64,000 nucleotides of DNA, taken from the NCBI RefSeq assembly GCF_025999095.1, contig NZ_AP024678.1, positions 496,001-560,000 on the forward strand, given 5' to 3'. A model generated the notes under the pieces. The model had not been told where the DNA came from, ran no database searches, and worked only from the letters and a program-made list of their open reading frames with translations. A program made the position numbers and the translations under genes. The DNA is from Thermosynechococcus sp. GTDB taxonomy: Bacteria; Cyanobacteriota; Cyanobacteriia; Thermosynechococcales; Thermosynechococcaceae. Below, piece after piece: positions 38,111 through 47,391 of this stretch (the first letter of the stretch is position 1; each line of letters starts with the position of its first letter).

Positions 38111-40227
38111 GCCTTGACCGTTGCGGCAAGGAGCACCACATCCATTAAGTCCTCAAGGTTGAGGCAGGGAAAGACCATGACATCTCCCAATTGATGAATG
38201 GCTCGGCTGCTATCTTCTGCCAAGGTAATCACGGGGAGTTTTCGTAGTTTGGGGTGATTCTCCAGCTGGGGGACTTCCTCAGCGGGCAAATCCCAAATCA
38301 GAACGTCAGGCTGCCAAATATCCACCAAGAGATTGGCCTGTTCGAGGTCTTCCGCTTCGAGAAGCCGCAGGTGGGGCAGGTTAATTTCATGGAGTAAACC
38401 GAGGCGAAGGACCGTCTGATTCAGGGGGGGATGCTCAAAGGTCGGTTTTTCCGCCGGAGAAGTCAGTCGTGGAAAACACCAGCGATCGAGGACATCGATG
38501 AGCAGACTGGGATGACTACTCAAGGGCAGCCGTTGCACAAAACCAGTCAAGCCCAAGGGAGTGGCTTCGTCGGAGAGGATGATCAACGGGACAGTGGCAG
38601 TGAAGGGACTGGTGGCAAGACTTTCAACCACATCAGCCAAAATGAGACTACTGGCGGGGCGGACGACAATTGCTGTGGGTTGCAGTTGCTCCAGCTTATC
38701 CAGCGCTTCAAGGGGATGGCGAGCAACCATATATCCGTAATGGCTACCTCGCAATGCCGCAGTGGTGTTCATGATCCAGGTGGCATCATTACTGATTAAA
38801 AGGATCAATTGAGCTGTAGTGGGCAATTCAGGGGGCAGTCCCTCCCTAAAGGGCAGCAGCACTGTCCACTCACTCCAGCTATCAGCTTGGGCGATAAAGG
38901 AAAGCTCACCATTGTGGAGACGACAGAGTTGGTGGGCTAGCATCAGCCCCATCGTTACTTCGGCGTAGTCCTCAAGGCATTCGTGGAGCAGGCGATCGTG
39001 ATCCTGAAGAGGAATACCATGTCCCTCTTCCCACAGTTGCAGCGCCAGCCAATTTTGCCAGCGACTCAAGCGCAGTCCATAGCGATCGCTGGGAAAGAGC
39101 ATCAGCCACCCTAGGAGATGGCCAAAAATCTGCCGTAGCCGCAAAGCATCGCCCCAGAGGTACACATGACTCAAGGGCTGATCAATTTGCCAGTGGCAAC
39201 TCGGCGGGCTCAGATTGTAAAGATGCTCCGCCAACTCCTGCGATCGCAACCACAAATCCGCCAGTTCTACAGTTTCCCATTGCAATTCCAACTCTCGCCA
39301 GAGGGCACGGGTGTAGTCCTGCCATGCCTGAATAAGGCGATTCATTTGCCAACCGCTACGCTGGATTAGGGCAAGGTAGTCCTGTTGCTCTGGTAGGGGG
39401 TGTTGCCCCAGGAGTTGGGTAAGGCCGAGGATTGCCGTTAGGGGATTTTTGAGTTCATGTCCCAAGCTCAGGAGGAGGCGCTTTTGCTGATGGAGTCGGA
39501 GTTGCTGCAAGCGGCTGGGGGTCGTTGGTTCAGCCTCTTGGCGCTGTTGGGCAAAAAATAACCAATAGCGATCGCTAGCGATCGCTACACTGCTCTGGGC
39601 TTTCTCCCAGTCCAACGACATTAAATTCAAGGGAAATGAGCACACCTGCCAGAGCGATCGCCCCTCTAGCGCCTGACAACTCATGCCCTCAAATTTAGTC
39701 TGTGCCAGTGGCAAAAAGTCCGTTAAGTATTCTGACCAAGCATGATTTTGCCAAATGACTCTCCCTTGGGCGCTTTGAATTTGCACCGGCAAAGGCAATT
39801 GTTCAATCACTTCCAGCCAAGGCAAAGGGGGCTGGCAGGCCCAGTGATAGAGCAAGCGTTGCTGATCCAGCAGTCCCACAAAGCACTCCTGGGCATCCAC
39901 AACCGCAATATAGGAGGGCATCTGGGCTTGAGTGCGCAGCCATCCCTGAAACTGCAATAGCGTCCACGCTGCCGGTACCTCCACCACGGGCGATCGCCAA
40001 GGAGCCGTCACACTGCCGACCGCGAAGTCGGCTAACATCCCTTCCCGCTCCAAACTCAAAGCCAACCGCCAGCCCTGCACCACCCCCACCGGTTTTTGCC
40101 CCTCATCCACAATGACGATCGCTTCTGGGAGGGTTTCTTGCCAACGCTGATACACCTCCTTGAGAGACAGACCGGCCCCCACCGTCATTGCCGGTTCAGT
40201 AAAGCTAGCTAGGGAGAGGGAATTCAT
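38101..40227 (-). CDS. Degenerate hybrid histidine kinase with two receiver-like domains, divergent from kaiA
   Basis: 708 residues. Order: a CBS-like pair (about 1-130), a PAS-like domain (138-230), HisKA with H257 in [10 protein letters not shown], an ATPase-like domain (355-462), and two receiver-like domains (about 472-590 and 600-705). The ATPase is altered: the N-box region is [18 protein letters not shown], lacking the usual Asn residues, and the G1 box is EEGHG rather than DxGxG. The first receiver lacks the phospho-Asp; the second keeps a possible one in VLIWDLP. The upstream gap to kaiA is 216 bp, divergent. Receiver-like domains recall clock kinases such as CikA, but homology to it is not shown. 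Confidence 0.8.
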   Translation of the reverse strand: MNSLSLASFTEPAMTVGAGLSLKEVYQRWQETLPEAIVIVDEGQKPVGVVQGWRLALSLEREGMLADFAVGSVTAPWRSPVVEVPAAWTLLQFQGWLRTQAQMPSYIAVVDAQECFVGLLDQQRLLYHWACQPPLPWLEVIEQLPLPVQIQSAQGRVIWQNHAWSEYLTDFLPLAQTKFEGMSCQALEGRSLWQVCSFPLNLMSLDWEKAQSSVAIASDRYWLFFAQQRQEAEPTTPSRLQQLRLHQQKRLLLSLGHELKNPLTAILGLTQLLGQHPLPEQQDYLALIQRSGWQMNRLIQAWQDYTRALWRELELQWETVELADLWLRSQELAEHLYNLSPPSCHWQIDQPLSHVYLWGDALRLRQIFGHLLGWLMLFPSDRYGLRLSRWQNWLALQLWEEGHGIPLQDHDRLLHECLEDYAEVTMGLMLAHQLCRLHNGELSFIAQADSWSEWTVLLPFREGLPPELPTTAQLILLISNDATWIMNTTAALRGSHYGYMVARHPLEALDKLEQLQPTAIVVRPASSLILADVVESLATSPFTATVPLIILSDEATPLGLTGFVQRLPLSSHPSLLIDVLDRWCFPRLTSPAEKPTFEHPPLNQTVLRLGLLHEINLPHLRLLEAEDLEQANLLVDIWQPDVLIWDLPAEEVPQLENHPKLRKLPVITLAEDSSRAIHQLGDVMVFPCLNLEDLMDVVLLAATVKAQS

Positions 40228-40401
40228 GGATACAGCCCTCTTCTGAACTGGGGTACATCAAATAAGGAGATAGGATGCCCTTTTCCACTGGTTTTTCCAT
40301 TGTTGAGTGTGTTTTGTACTTGCGAGCAGGGCTGGCGAGCTCAAGCTTGTAATGAAATGGCAACAGGCCTCCAGAAGACACTGCCACCACCTGCGGGAAA
40401 G

Positions 40402-40417
40402 TGATAGGATGCTATCA
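40402..40417. promoter_or_regulatory. Inverted repeat upstream of kaiA
   Basis: TGATAG (40402-40407) and CTATCA (40412-40417) with 4 nt between them form a perfect 6-bp palindrome 27-42 nt upstream of the kaiA GTG. A weaker one (TTCAG/CTGAA, 40427-40438) follows. It could be an operator or a 5'-UTR hairpin of the kaiA transcript. Confidence 0.45.
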
Positions 40418-40443
40418 GATGCAAACTTCAGTTCTGAAAGCAC

Positions 40444-41295
40444 GTGGCGCAGTCAACCGCACTAACAATTTGTGGCTTAGTTTACTCGCCCGCTATTGGC
40501 CAAGAACTAGTTCGTTTGCACACCTCTGATATTGATGAGCTGGTTTACTTTGCAAGCGAGAGGGAGTTTTGTAACTATTTAGAGGCACGGCGCAATAGCG
40601 TCGCTTGTTTAATTTTAGAATGGGGAGAGGGGACTCCGCAAATCATTACCTATCTTCACCACAGTGCCACCCTGTTGCCCGCCATCCTCATTTTTCCAGC
40701 CGCGCCAGGTCCCCCACCTGCTGGTCCCTACTATCACATTGCCGAAGTGATTTTGACAACCGATCAGCTGGAGCAGCTCAACCGGCAAATTGAGGAAGCT
40801 ATCGCGGGATTTGTCAAGCTCTGTCCGGGATGTGCAGTGCCGCCCCATGTCCTGTTTCGCATGCCAGCCCTCAAAGAGAGCAGTAATATTGACCCCCAGC
40901 ATCGTCTTTCCCAAAAATTGAAGGAACGACTCGGCTACCTGGGGGTGTATTACAAACGAGATACAGCATTTTTTTTCCGACGGATGTCCCCTGCCGATAA
41001 ACGCAAACTGCTGGACGAACTGCGTTCAATTTATCGTACCATTGTCCTTGAATACTTTAACACCGATGCCAAAGTTAATGAGCGCATTGACGAATTTGTT
41101 AGTAAAGCATTCTTCGCAGATATTTCTGTTTCCCAAGTGCTAGAGATTCACGTCGAACTCATGGATAACTTTGCAAAGCAACTCAAACTCGAAGGCCGCA
41201 GTGAGGACATTTTGCTCGACTATCGCCTGACCCTCATTGATGTTATCGCCCATCTGTGCGAGATGTATCGTCGTTCGATTCCGCGGGAGGTGTAA
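40444..41295 (+). CDS. kaiA: Circadian clock protein KaiA
   Basis: 283 residues from a GTG. The N-terminal pseudoreceiver (about 1-135) starts [19 protein letters not shown]; the C-terminal helical bundle (about 180-283), with [22 protein letters not shown] and [18 protein letters not shown], binds KaiC's C-terminal tail and promotes its autophosphorylation. It is full length and apparently intact. kaiB begins at its stop codon, which indicates a kaiABC operon, and the gene upstream is a divergent kinase-like protein. Confidence 0.98.
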   Translation: MAQSTALTICGLVYSPAIGQELVRLHTSDIDELVYFASEREFCNYLEARRNSVACLILEWGEGTPQIITYLHHSATLLPAILIFPAAPGPPPAGPYYHIAEVILTTDQLEQLNRQIEEAIAGFVKLCPGCAVPPHVLFRMPALKESSNIDPQHRLSQKLKERLGYLGVYYKRDTAFFFRRMSPADKRKLLDELRSIYRTIVLEYFNTDAKVNERIDEFVSKAFFADISVSQVLEIHVELMDNFAKQLKLEGRSEDILLDYRLTLIDVIAHLCEMYRRSIPREV

Positions 41296-41300
41296 TGCCG

Positions 41301-41627
41301 ATGGCCCCCTTGCGGAAAACCTATGTTCTCAAGCTATACGTTGCGGGTAACACCCCCAACTCGGTGCGTGCCCTAAAAACTCTCAATAACATTCTTGAAA
41401 AAGAATTTAAGGGAGTCTATGCACTCAAGGTAATCGATGTCCTCAAAAATCCGCAACTGGCTGAGGAAGATAAAATTTTGGCCACGCCTACCCTTGCCAA
41501 AGTCCTACCGCCACCTGTCCGCCGCATTATTGGGGACTTGTCGAATCGTGAGAAGGTGCTCATTGGCTTAGATCTCTTGTATGAAGAGATTGGTGACCAA
41601 GCCGAGGATGACTTAGGCTTGGAATAG
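41301..41627 (+). CDS. kaiB: Circadian clock protein KaiB
   Basis: 108 residues from the ATG at 41301 ([19 protein letters not shown]), with GGGAGG at 41285-41290; an ATG at 41295, overlapping the kaiA stop (TAATG), would add only two residues. KaiB switches fold and binds phosphorylated KaiC, sequestering KaiA. The regions [34 protein letters not shown] and the acidic tail ([11 protein letters not shown]) are intact. kaiC follows after 75 bp. Confidence 0.97.
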   Translation: MAPLRKTYVLKLYVAGNTPNSVRALKTLNNILEKEFKGVYALKVIDVLKNPQLAEEDKILATPTLAKVLPPPVRRIIGDLSNREKVLIGLDLLYEEIGDQAEDDLGLE

Positions 41628-41702
41628 GCACAGTCTTTAGAGACTCTCAGTTTAGAATAGCTTTTTGGAATTTTTACGCAATACCGAATCTAAAAATCTT
41701 CT

Positions 41703-43259
41703 ATGACAAACCTACCTGAACATCAGTCCAGTCCAACGGAGCAGTCCTCTGCGGAAGTCAAGAAAATCCCGACGATGATTGAGGGCTTTGACGATATCAG
41801 CCATGGGGGACTTCCCCAAGGACGCACCACCTTAGTCAGCGGCACTTCAGGCACAGGGAAGACCCTTTTTGCAGTTCAGTTTCTCTACAATGGCATTACG
41901 ATTTTTAATGAGCCAGGTATATTTGTTACATTTGAAGAATCCCCCCAAGATATTATTAAAAACGCCCTCAGTTTTGGCTGGAACCTGCAAAGTCTGATTG
42001 ACCAAGGCAAGCTATTTATCCTGGATGCTTCTCCGGATCCCGATGGCCAAGAGGTGGCCGGTGACTTTGACTTATCTGCGCTGATTGAGCGCATTCAGTA
42101 TGCCATTCGCAAATACAAAGCAACCCGGGTCTCCATTGATTCGGTAACAGCGGTTTTCCAGCAATACGATGCGGCCTCGGTGGTGCGGCGGGAAATTTTT
42201 CGCCTGGCTTTTCGCCTCAAGCAACTGGGCGTGACCACGATTATGACCACCGAGCGGGTAGATGAATACGGCCCTGTGGCGCGTTTTGGGGTTGAGGAGT
42301 TTGTCTCCGATAATGTGGTGATTTTGCGTAATGTTCTTGAGGGAGAAAGGCGGCGGCGCACGGTCGAAATTCTCAAGCTGCGGGGCACCACCCACATGAA
42401 GGGGGAATATCCCTTTACCATCAACAATGGCATTAATATCTTCCCCTTGGGAGCAATGCGTCTTACCCAGCGCTCTTCGAATGTGCGGGTGTCTTCGGGG
42501 GTTAAGACCCTCGACGAGATGTGTGGCGGTGGCTTCTTCAAGGATTCGATTATTTTGGCCACGGGCGCTACGGGGACTGGCAAGACTCTCTTGGTCAGTA
42601 AATTCTTGGAGACGGGCTGCCAACAGGGAGAACGGGCACTGCTGTTTGCCTATGAGGAATCGCGGGCGCAGTTGTCGCGCAATGCCTCCTCTTGGGGCAT
42701 TGATTTTGAGGAGTTGGAACGGCGTGGTTTGTTGCGGATTATTTGTGCCTATCCAGAGTCAGCGGGGCTTGAGGATCACCTGCAAATTATCAAGTCGGAG
42801 ATTGCGGACTTTAAGCCCTCCCGGGTGGCCATTGACTCTTTGTCTGCCTTGGCGCGGGGGGTGAGCAACAATGCCTTCCGGCAGTTTGTAATTGGGGTTA
42901 CTGGATTTGCCAAGCAGGAGGAAATCACTGGCTTTTTCACCAACACCACGGATCAGTTTATGGGGTCGAACTCGATTACCGAGTCCCATATCTCCACAAT
43001 TACAGACACAATTTTGCTTTTGCAGTACGTGGAAATCCGCGGTGAGATGTCACGGGCAATTAACGTCTTTAAGATGCGTGGCTCTTGGCACGATAAGGGA
43101 ATTCGGGAGTATGTGATCACTGAGAAGGGGGCAGAAATCCGCGATTCCTTCCGCAACTTTGAGGGGATTATTAGCGGTACCCCCACCCGCATTTCCGTGG
43201 ACGAAAAAACAGAGCTGGCGCGAATTGCCAAGGGGATGCAGAATCTAGAGAACGAGTAG
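41703..43259 (+). CDS. kaiC: Circadian clock ATPase/kinase KaiC
   Basis: 518 residues, two RecA-like domains. CI Walker A GTSGTGKT (47-54) with catalytic glutamates E78/E79; CII Walker A GATGTGKT (288-295) with E318/E319. The autophosphorylation pair S431-T432 lies in SHISTITDT. The C-terminal tail that KaiA binds (about 485-518) is complete. It hydrolyses ATP slowly and cycles phosphorylation over about 24 h. Preceded by 75 bp after kaiB, holding a small hairpin (AGTCT/AGACT, 41632-41645); nadK follows 4 bp after its stop. Confidence 0.99.
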   Translation: MTNLPEHQSSPTEQSSAEVKKIPTMIEGFDDISHGGLPQGRTTLVSGTSGTGKTLFAVQFLYNGITIFNEPGIFVTFEESPQDIIKNALSFGWNLQSLIDQGKLFILDASPDPDGQEVAGDFDLSALIERIQYAIRKYKATRVSIDSVTAVFQQYDAASVVRREIFRLAFRLKQLGVTTIMTTERVDEYGPVARFGVEEFVSDNVVILRNVLEGERRRRTVEILKLRGTTHMKGEYPFTINNGINIFPLGAMRLTQRSSNVRVSSGVKTLDEMCGGGFFKDSIILATGATGTGKTLLVSKFLETGCQQGERALLFAYEESRAQLSRNASSWGIDFEELERRGLLRIICAYPESAGLEDHLQIIKSEIADFKPSRVAIDSLSALARGVSNNAFRQFVIGVTGFAKQEEITGFFTNTTDQFMGSNSITESHISTITDTILLLQYVEIRGEMSRAINVFKMRGSWHDKGIREYVITEKGAEIRDSFRNFEGIISGTPTRISVDEKTELARIAKGMQNLENE

Positions 43260-43263
43260 CCCC

Positions 43264-44184
43264 ATGCAGTTAAACCAAGTCATTGTGGTGCACAAGGCGG
43301 GCGATCGCCAGAGCAAGGAATGGGCAGATCGCGCTTCCCGTCAGCTGCAACAGCGTGGCGCCAAGGTGCTGGTGGGGCCGAGTGGGCCCAAGGACAACCC
43401 CTACCCTGTCTTCATGGCCTCAGTGACAGAGCCGATTGATCTGGCCGTTGTTCTGGGAGGAGATGGCACCTCCTTAGCAGCGGCACGGCATCTAGCGGCG
43501 GCTGGGGTTCCAATTCTAGCAGTGAATGTGGGGGGGCATTTGGGGTTTTTGACGGAGCCGCTGGAGCTGTTTCGCGATATGGAGGCAGTTTGGGATCGCC
43601 TGGAGCGGGACGAGTACGCGATGCAACAGCGGATGATGCTGCAAGCCCAGGTTTTTGAGGGGTCAAAGGCTCATCCTGAAGCGGTGGGCGATCGCTACTA
43701 TGCCCTCAATGAAATGTGCATTAAGCCGGCCTCTGCTGATCGCATGATCACCGCCATCCTCGAGATGGAAATTGATGGCGATGTTGTGGATCAGTACCAA
43801 GGGGATGGGTTGCTGGTGGCCACCCCTACCGGCTCCACCTGCTATACGGTCGCCGCCAATGGCCCCATTTTGCATCCGGGGATGGCAGCCCTTGTGGTGA
43901 CGCCCATTTGCCCTTTGAGTCTCTCTAGCCGCCCCATTGTCTTACCTGCGCGCTCCTCGGTCAGCATTTGGCCCTTGGAGGATCATAGCCTCAATACCAA
44001 GCTGTGGATGGATGGCGTACTGGCTACCTCCATTTGGCCAGGACAGCGGGTACAGGTGACAATGGCCGATTGTCAAGCTCGCTTTATCATCCTGCGGGAT
44101 CACTACTCCTTTTATCAAACCCTACGGGAGAAGTTGGCCTGGGCAGGGGCACGGATTCCCTATCACAACAATCACCGCAATTAG
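43264..44184 (+). CDS. nadK: NAD kinase
   Basis: 306 residues. It phosphorylates NAD to NADP. The diagnostic GGDGT (G65-T69, D67 catalytic) and the second motif YQGDGLLVATPTGSTCYTVAANGPILHPG are intact. It begins 4 bp after kaiC, so it is likely co-transcribed with the clock genes, potentially tying NADP supply to the clock operon. Cyanobacteria usually have two NAD kinases; which paralogue this is I cannot say. Confidence 0.95.
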   Translation: MQLNQVIVVHKAGDRQSKEWADRASRQLQQRGAKVLVGPSGPKDNPYPVFMASVTEPIDLAVVLGGDGTSLAAARHLAAAGVPILAVNVGGHLGFLTEPLELFRDMEAVWDRLERDEYAMQQRMMLQAQVFEGSKAHPEAVGDRYYALNEMCIKPASADRMITAILEMEIDGDVVDQYQGDGLLVATPTGSTCYTVAANGPILHPGMAALVVTPICPLSLSSRPIVLPARSSVSIWPLEDHSLNTKLWMDGVLATSIWPGQRVQVTMADCQARFIILRDHYSFYQTLREKLAWAGARIPYHNNHRN

Positions 44185-44246
44185 ATCACAACCGCCCCTG
44201 CAGAAGGTCTCTATAATTTAGGTGCATTCCTCACTCAACCCTGGTT

Positions 44247-45860
44247 ATGATTCTCAGTCCTTTTGAACGCGCTGTTGTTGGCCAAGAGGCGCAAGCCCTG
44301 GTTGATCAGCTGTTAGAAATTGGGATTGCCCTCTCTGCCAGTCAATCCCTAGAGGAATTGCTGCATCTAATTCTCACCAAAAGTCGCCAAATTACTGCTA
44401 GCGACGCCGGCACGATTTTTCTAGTGCAGCGCGAACGGGCGGTGCTGGAATTCAAGGCAGCTCAAAACGATAGCGTCACCCTTCCTGAGCAAGTGCAGCA
44501 CTATACAATACCCCTTACTGCCGATAGCTTGGTGGGCTATGTCGCTCTCACGGGGGAATCGCTGAATATTGCCGATGTGTATGCCCTCAGGGGGAGTGAG
44601 ATGTACCAGTTCAATCGTTCCTTTGATGAAGCCCTACACTATCGAACCTGTTCGGTGCTGGTGGTGCCGATGCAAAATGTCAGTGGTGAGGTGATTGGCG
44701 TTCTGCAACTGATTAACCGCAAGCGATCGCCCGACACCCTACTGACACCGGAAACCAGCGTAGCTCTCACGCAGCCCTATAGCCCTTGGGAAGAACACAT
44801 TGTGCGATCCCTGGCCAGTCAGGCCGCGGTGATTATTGAGCGCAACCATTTACTTGAAAGTATTGAACAGCTCTTTGAGGGATTTATCACCGCTTCGGTT
44901 CAAGCCATTGAGACCCGGGATCCAGTCACTGCGGGGCATTCCGAACGGGTGGCGGCTCTGACGGTGCGCCTCGCTGAGATCACCAGTGCCACCTCTAGGG
45001 GAGTCTTTCGCGATGTTTTCTTTAGCGATCGCCAGCTCCAGGAAATCCGCTATGCTGCCCTGCTCCACGATTTTGGCAAGGTGGGCGTGCCGGAGGCGAT
45101 TCTCAACAAGCAAAAGAAAATTTACCCCGAACAACTGGCGGTCATTCGCCAACGCTTTGCCCTTGTCCGCCGCACCCTAGAAATGGAAACCGCTCAAGCC
45201 AAAGTCAATTACTTACTCTCCCATCCCCATCGGCCCCATACCCCAGAACAGGGGTGTCAGCACTGCGCTTTTCTACGACACCTGGATCAAGAACTCCAGC
45301 AAAAACTCCTCATCCTAGAAGACTACTGGCAGTTATTGGAGCAAGCCAATGAACCGCAAATTCTTGATCAAGAACCCCTGGAGCGCCTTCGGGAATTGAC
45401 CCAGTTTTATTACCGCGGTGTTGATGGCGAACTCCATCCCCTCATTACGGCCACTGAACTTGAACAACTCTTGGTGCGCCGTGGCAATCTCACCCAACAG
45501 GAACGACGGATCATCGAAGCCCACGTGACCTATACCTACCAGTTTCTTGCCCGCATTCCTTGGACCCCCCATCTCAAAAATGTGCCCACCATTGCCTATG
45601 GTCACCATGAGCGCTTGGACGGCAGTGGCTACCCACGGGGTATTGGCGCAGCTGAAATTCCGCTGCAAACCCAGATGCTGGCGATCGCCGACATCTACGA
45701 TGCCCTCACGGCCAAGGATCGCCCCTACAAAAAGAGCCTGCCGGTGGCGAAGGCCCTCGAGATCTTGTGGCAGGAGGCCAAGGAATTTAAGATCAATCCC
45801 GATTTAGTGGAACTCTTTGAGCAGCAGGAGGTCTTTCGGGTGCTGGGGCACCAGCGCTAG
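44247..45860 (+). CDS. GAF and HD-GYP domain protein with long insertion
   Basis: 537 residues. A GAF domain (about 20-205; VQRERAVLEFKAAQND...VLVVPMQNVSGEVIGVLQLINRK) is followed by an HD-GYP domain: THSERV-like AGHSERVAALTVRL, H274-D275-F-G-K278, then H453-H454-E455 and GYP at 461-463. HD-GYP proteins are c-di-GMP phosphodiesterases. About 175 residues separate the HD motif from HHE, where about 60 is normal; the extra segment contains EQGCQHCAFLRH, a CxxC site, and a coiled stretch. It follows nadK by 62 bp and is a candidate clock-adjacent signalling protein. Confidence 0.92.
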   Translation: MILSPFERAVVGQEAQALVDQLLEIGIALSASQSLEELLHLILTKSRQITASDAGTIFLVQRERAVLEFKAAQNDSVTLPEQVQHYTIPLTADSLVGYVALTGESLNIADVYALRGSEMYQFNRSFDEALHYRTCSVLVVPMQNVSGEVIGVLQLINRKRSPDTLLTPETSVALTQPYSPWEEHIVRSLASQAAVIIERNHLLESIEQLFEGFITASVQAIETRDPVTAGHSERVAALTVRLAEITSATSRGVFRDVFFSDRQLQEIRYAALLHDFGKVGVPEAILNKQKKIYPEQLAVIRQRFALVRRTLEMETAQAKVNYLLSHPHRPHTPEQGCQHCAFLRHLDQELQQKLLILEDYWQLLEQANEPQILDQEPLERLRELTQFYYRGVDGELHPLITATELEQLLVRRGNLTQQERRIIEAHVTYTYQFLARIPWTPHLKNVPTIAYGHHERLDGSGYPRGIGAAEIPLQTQMLAIADIYDALTAKDRPYKKSLPVAKALEILWQEAKEFKINPDLVELFEQQEVFRVLGHQR

Positions 45861-45862
45861 GG

Positions 45863-46453
45863 TTAATCGGCGGACGATTGCAAAAACGAGACTTTCCAGA
45901 GCGTAGCTGCCAGCCAATTGGTACAGGTATGGGCAACGATCACTAAGAGTAAATCATTCCTGGCCACGGCACTATAGGCAAACAAGCCGCCAACAATGGT
46001 TGCCCACAGGGCATAGGGCCACTGCTGCCGCGATCCAGCGTGCAAGATGCCAAAGCACACAGAACTGCCAATAATCCCTGCCCAGTTGAGCCCCAAACTC
46101 GGCAGGAGCACGCCGCGAAAGAGCAGCTCTTCACTAAGGCCGGGCAGAATGCCAATCCAAAACAGATCAGGCCACAGCAGTGGTGAAAGCACAAGTTTCA
46201 GGTAGGTATCTGACGCGTGGCGGTAGGCAGGCCAGAGGCGATACAAAATAGCGCTGATGCCGGTAATTCCTAGGCAGAGGGCAATCCCTAAAACCACTGC
46301 CCAGGCATCCCAGCGCAGCGGCAGAAGTCCCCCAGAAAAGGGGGTAAATAACCACACCCGCGCCAAAATCAGCCACAGGATGGCCGTTAACGCCATGGCC
46401 ACTAAGACCTGTGTGCGACTCAGAGGCTCATCGGGCAGGGGGGACTCCTCCAT
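45863..46453 (-). CDS. CPBP-family intramembrane metalloprotease (CAAX-like)
   Basis: 196 residues from the ATG at 46453. Several hydrophobic segments surround the motif GLSEELLFRGVLLPSLG (EExxxR) and later FGILHAGSR (FxxxH); these are the metal-binding CPBP/Abi motifs. Substrate is unknown; relatives process membrane or bacteriocin-like peptides. The ferredoxin gene lies 4 bp upstream on the same strand. It is convergent with the HD-GYP gene (2-bp gap). Confidence 0.88.
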   Translation of the reverse strand: MEESPLPDEPLSRTQVLVAMALTAILWLILARVWLFTPFSGGLLPLRWDAWAVVLGIALCLGITGISAILYRLWPAYRHASDTYLKLVLSPLLWPDLFWIGILPGLSEELLFRGVLLPSLGLNWAGIIGSSVCFGILHAGSRQQWPYALWATIVGGLFAYSAVARNDLLLVIVAHTCTNWLAATLWKVSFLQSSAD

Positions 46454-46457
46454 AGGC

Positions 46458-46784
46458 CTACGCTTTCTGGAACTGACCAAATTGCAAGTTATAGACCTCT
46501 TCCTCTTTTTCCGAGATCAGTTTCAAATTTGAGCAGGGGCGGGCCACACAGAGGAGGACATAGCCTTTTTGCCGCAGTTCGGGACTCAGACCCATCGCAT
46601 CCCCGTGATCCACGGTACCCTCCTGAATTTGGGCAGCACAGGTGGTACAGACTCCAGCATTACAGGAACTCGGAAGATCAATTCCCGCAGCGGTGGCCGA
46701 TCGCAGGATGGGTTTATCGGCACTGGCTTCAAAGGTGTAGGTTTGCCCTTGGTGCAGGATCTCAACACGAAAGGTTTGGGTCAT
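46458..46784 (-). CDS. Plant-type [2Fe-2S] ferredoxin
   Basis: 108 residues. Cluster ligands C41, C46, C49 and C79 are in PSSCNAGVCTTCAAQI and YVLLCVARP, matching the C-x4-C-x2-C-x29-C pattern. The C-terminal extension (ISEKEEEVYNLQFGQFQKA) is longer than in the photosynthetic PetF, suggesting a minor ferredoxin with a specialised partner. Co-directional with the CPBP protease gene (4-bp gap). Confidence 0.93.
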   Translation of the reverse strand: MTQTFRVEILHQGQTYTFEASADKPILRSATAAGIDLPSSCNAGVCTTCAAQIQEGTVDHGDAMGLSPELRQKGYVLLCVARPCSNLKLISEKEEEVYNLQFGQFQKA

Positions 46785-46826
46785 TCTGGCAGTGAGCTAT
46801 GACGCAACATCTTCCCTATTATCCCC

Positions 46827-47267
46827 CTAATCCTCGCGATCGCTGGCTTCCTCGGGGGCAGACTTCACCCATGCCCGCAACGGATCAGGAATCGCTACTC
46901 GCTGGCGTTGGGGCAGCTGCAGGCAAATGTGTTGCGTCTGGGCAATGGCTACTCGATCGCCTGCCCCATTGTAGAGAGTATAGATCAGTTGAAAACGGCT
47001 AGTATCCAGTCTTTGGGGGTCAATGGTCACCCGCAGGCGATCGCCACAGTAGAGGGGCTTCAAAAAGCGGATCTGCGCCTCCGTAATCGGCACAATCAGG
47101 CCACTGTTGCTGAAAAATTGCCGCAGATCTACCCCCAACTGGGCAAGGGCATCCTCGTAGGCCTCATGACAAAACCGCAGCACATTGGCAAAGTAAACGA
47201 CCCCAGCCGCATCGGTATCAGCAAAATGAACCGTGCGCTCATAGTCGCGCAGGGGTGTTGTATTCAT
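46827..47267 (-). CDS. 1,4-dihydroxy-2-naphthoyl-CoA thioesterase (hotdog fold)
   Basis: 146 residues. The 4HBT-type signature FADTDAAGVVYFANVLRFCHEAYEDAL contains the catalytic Asp (D19 region). Members in cyanobacteria hydrolyse DHNA-CoA in phylloquinone biosynthesis; that assignment follows the family, not a residue unique to it. It stands 43 bp upstream of the ferredoxin gene in the same direction. Confidence 0.85.
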   Translation of the reverse strand: MNTTPLRDYERTVHFADTDAAGVVYFANVLRFCHEAYEDALAQLGVDLRQFFSNSGLIVPITEAQIRFLKPLYCGDRLRVTIDPQRLDTSRFQLIYTLYNGAGDRVAIAQTQHICLQLPQRQRVAIPDPLRAWVKSAPEEASDRED

Positions 47268-47391
47268 CTATCGCCATTCCATCGCCATCCCATTGGGTTG
47301 TCCAACACAAGTCAGGCGCAAAAACACGCCACAGCCTTTATTGTTAATATAGGGTACAGCTTTTTGGCAAACCATTCGCATACCTAAACCG

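Noticed and set aside
41256-41300. Upstream extension of kaiB to 41256
   Set aside because: It overlaps kaiA's C-terminal codons in another frame and lacks conserved KaiB sequence; the ATG at 41301 gives the standard 108 residues.
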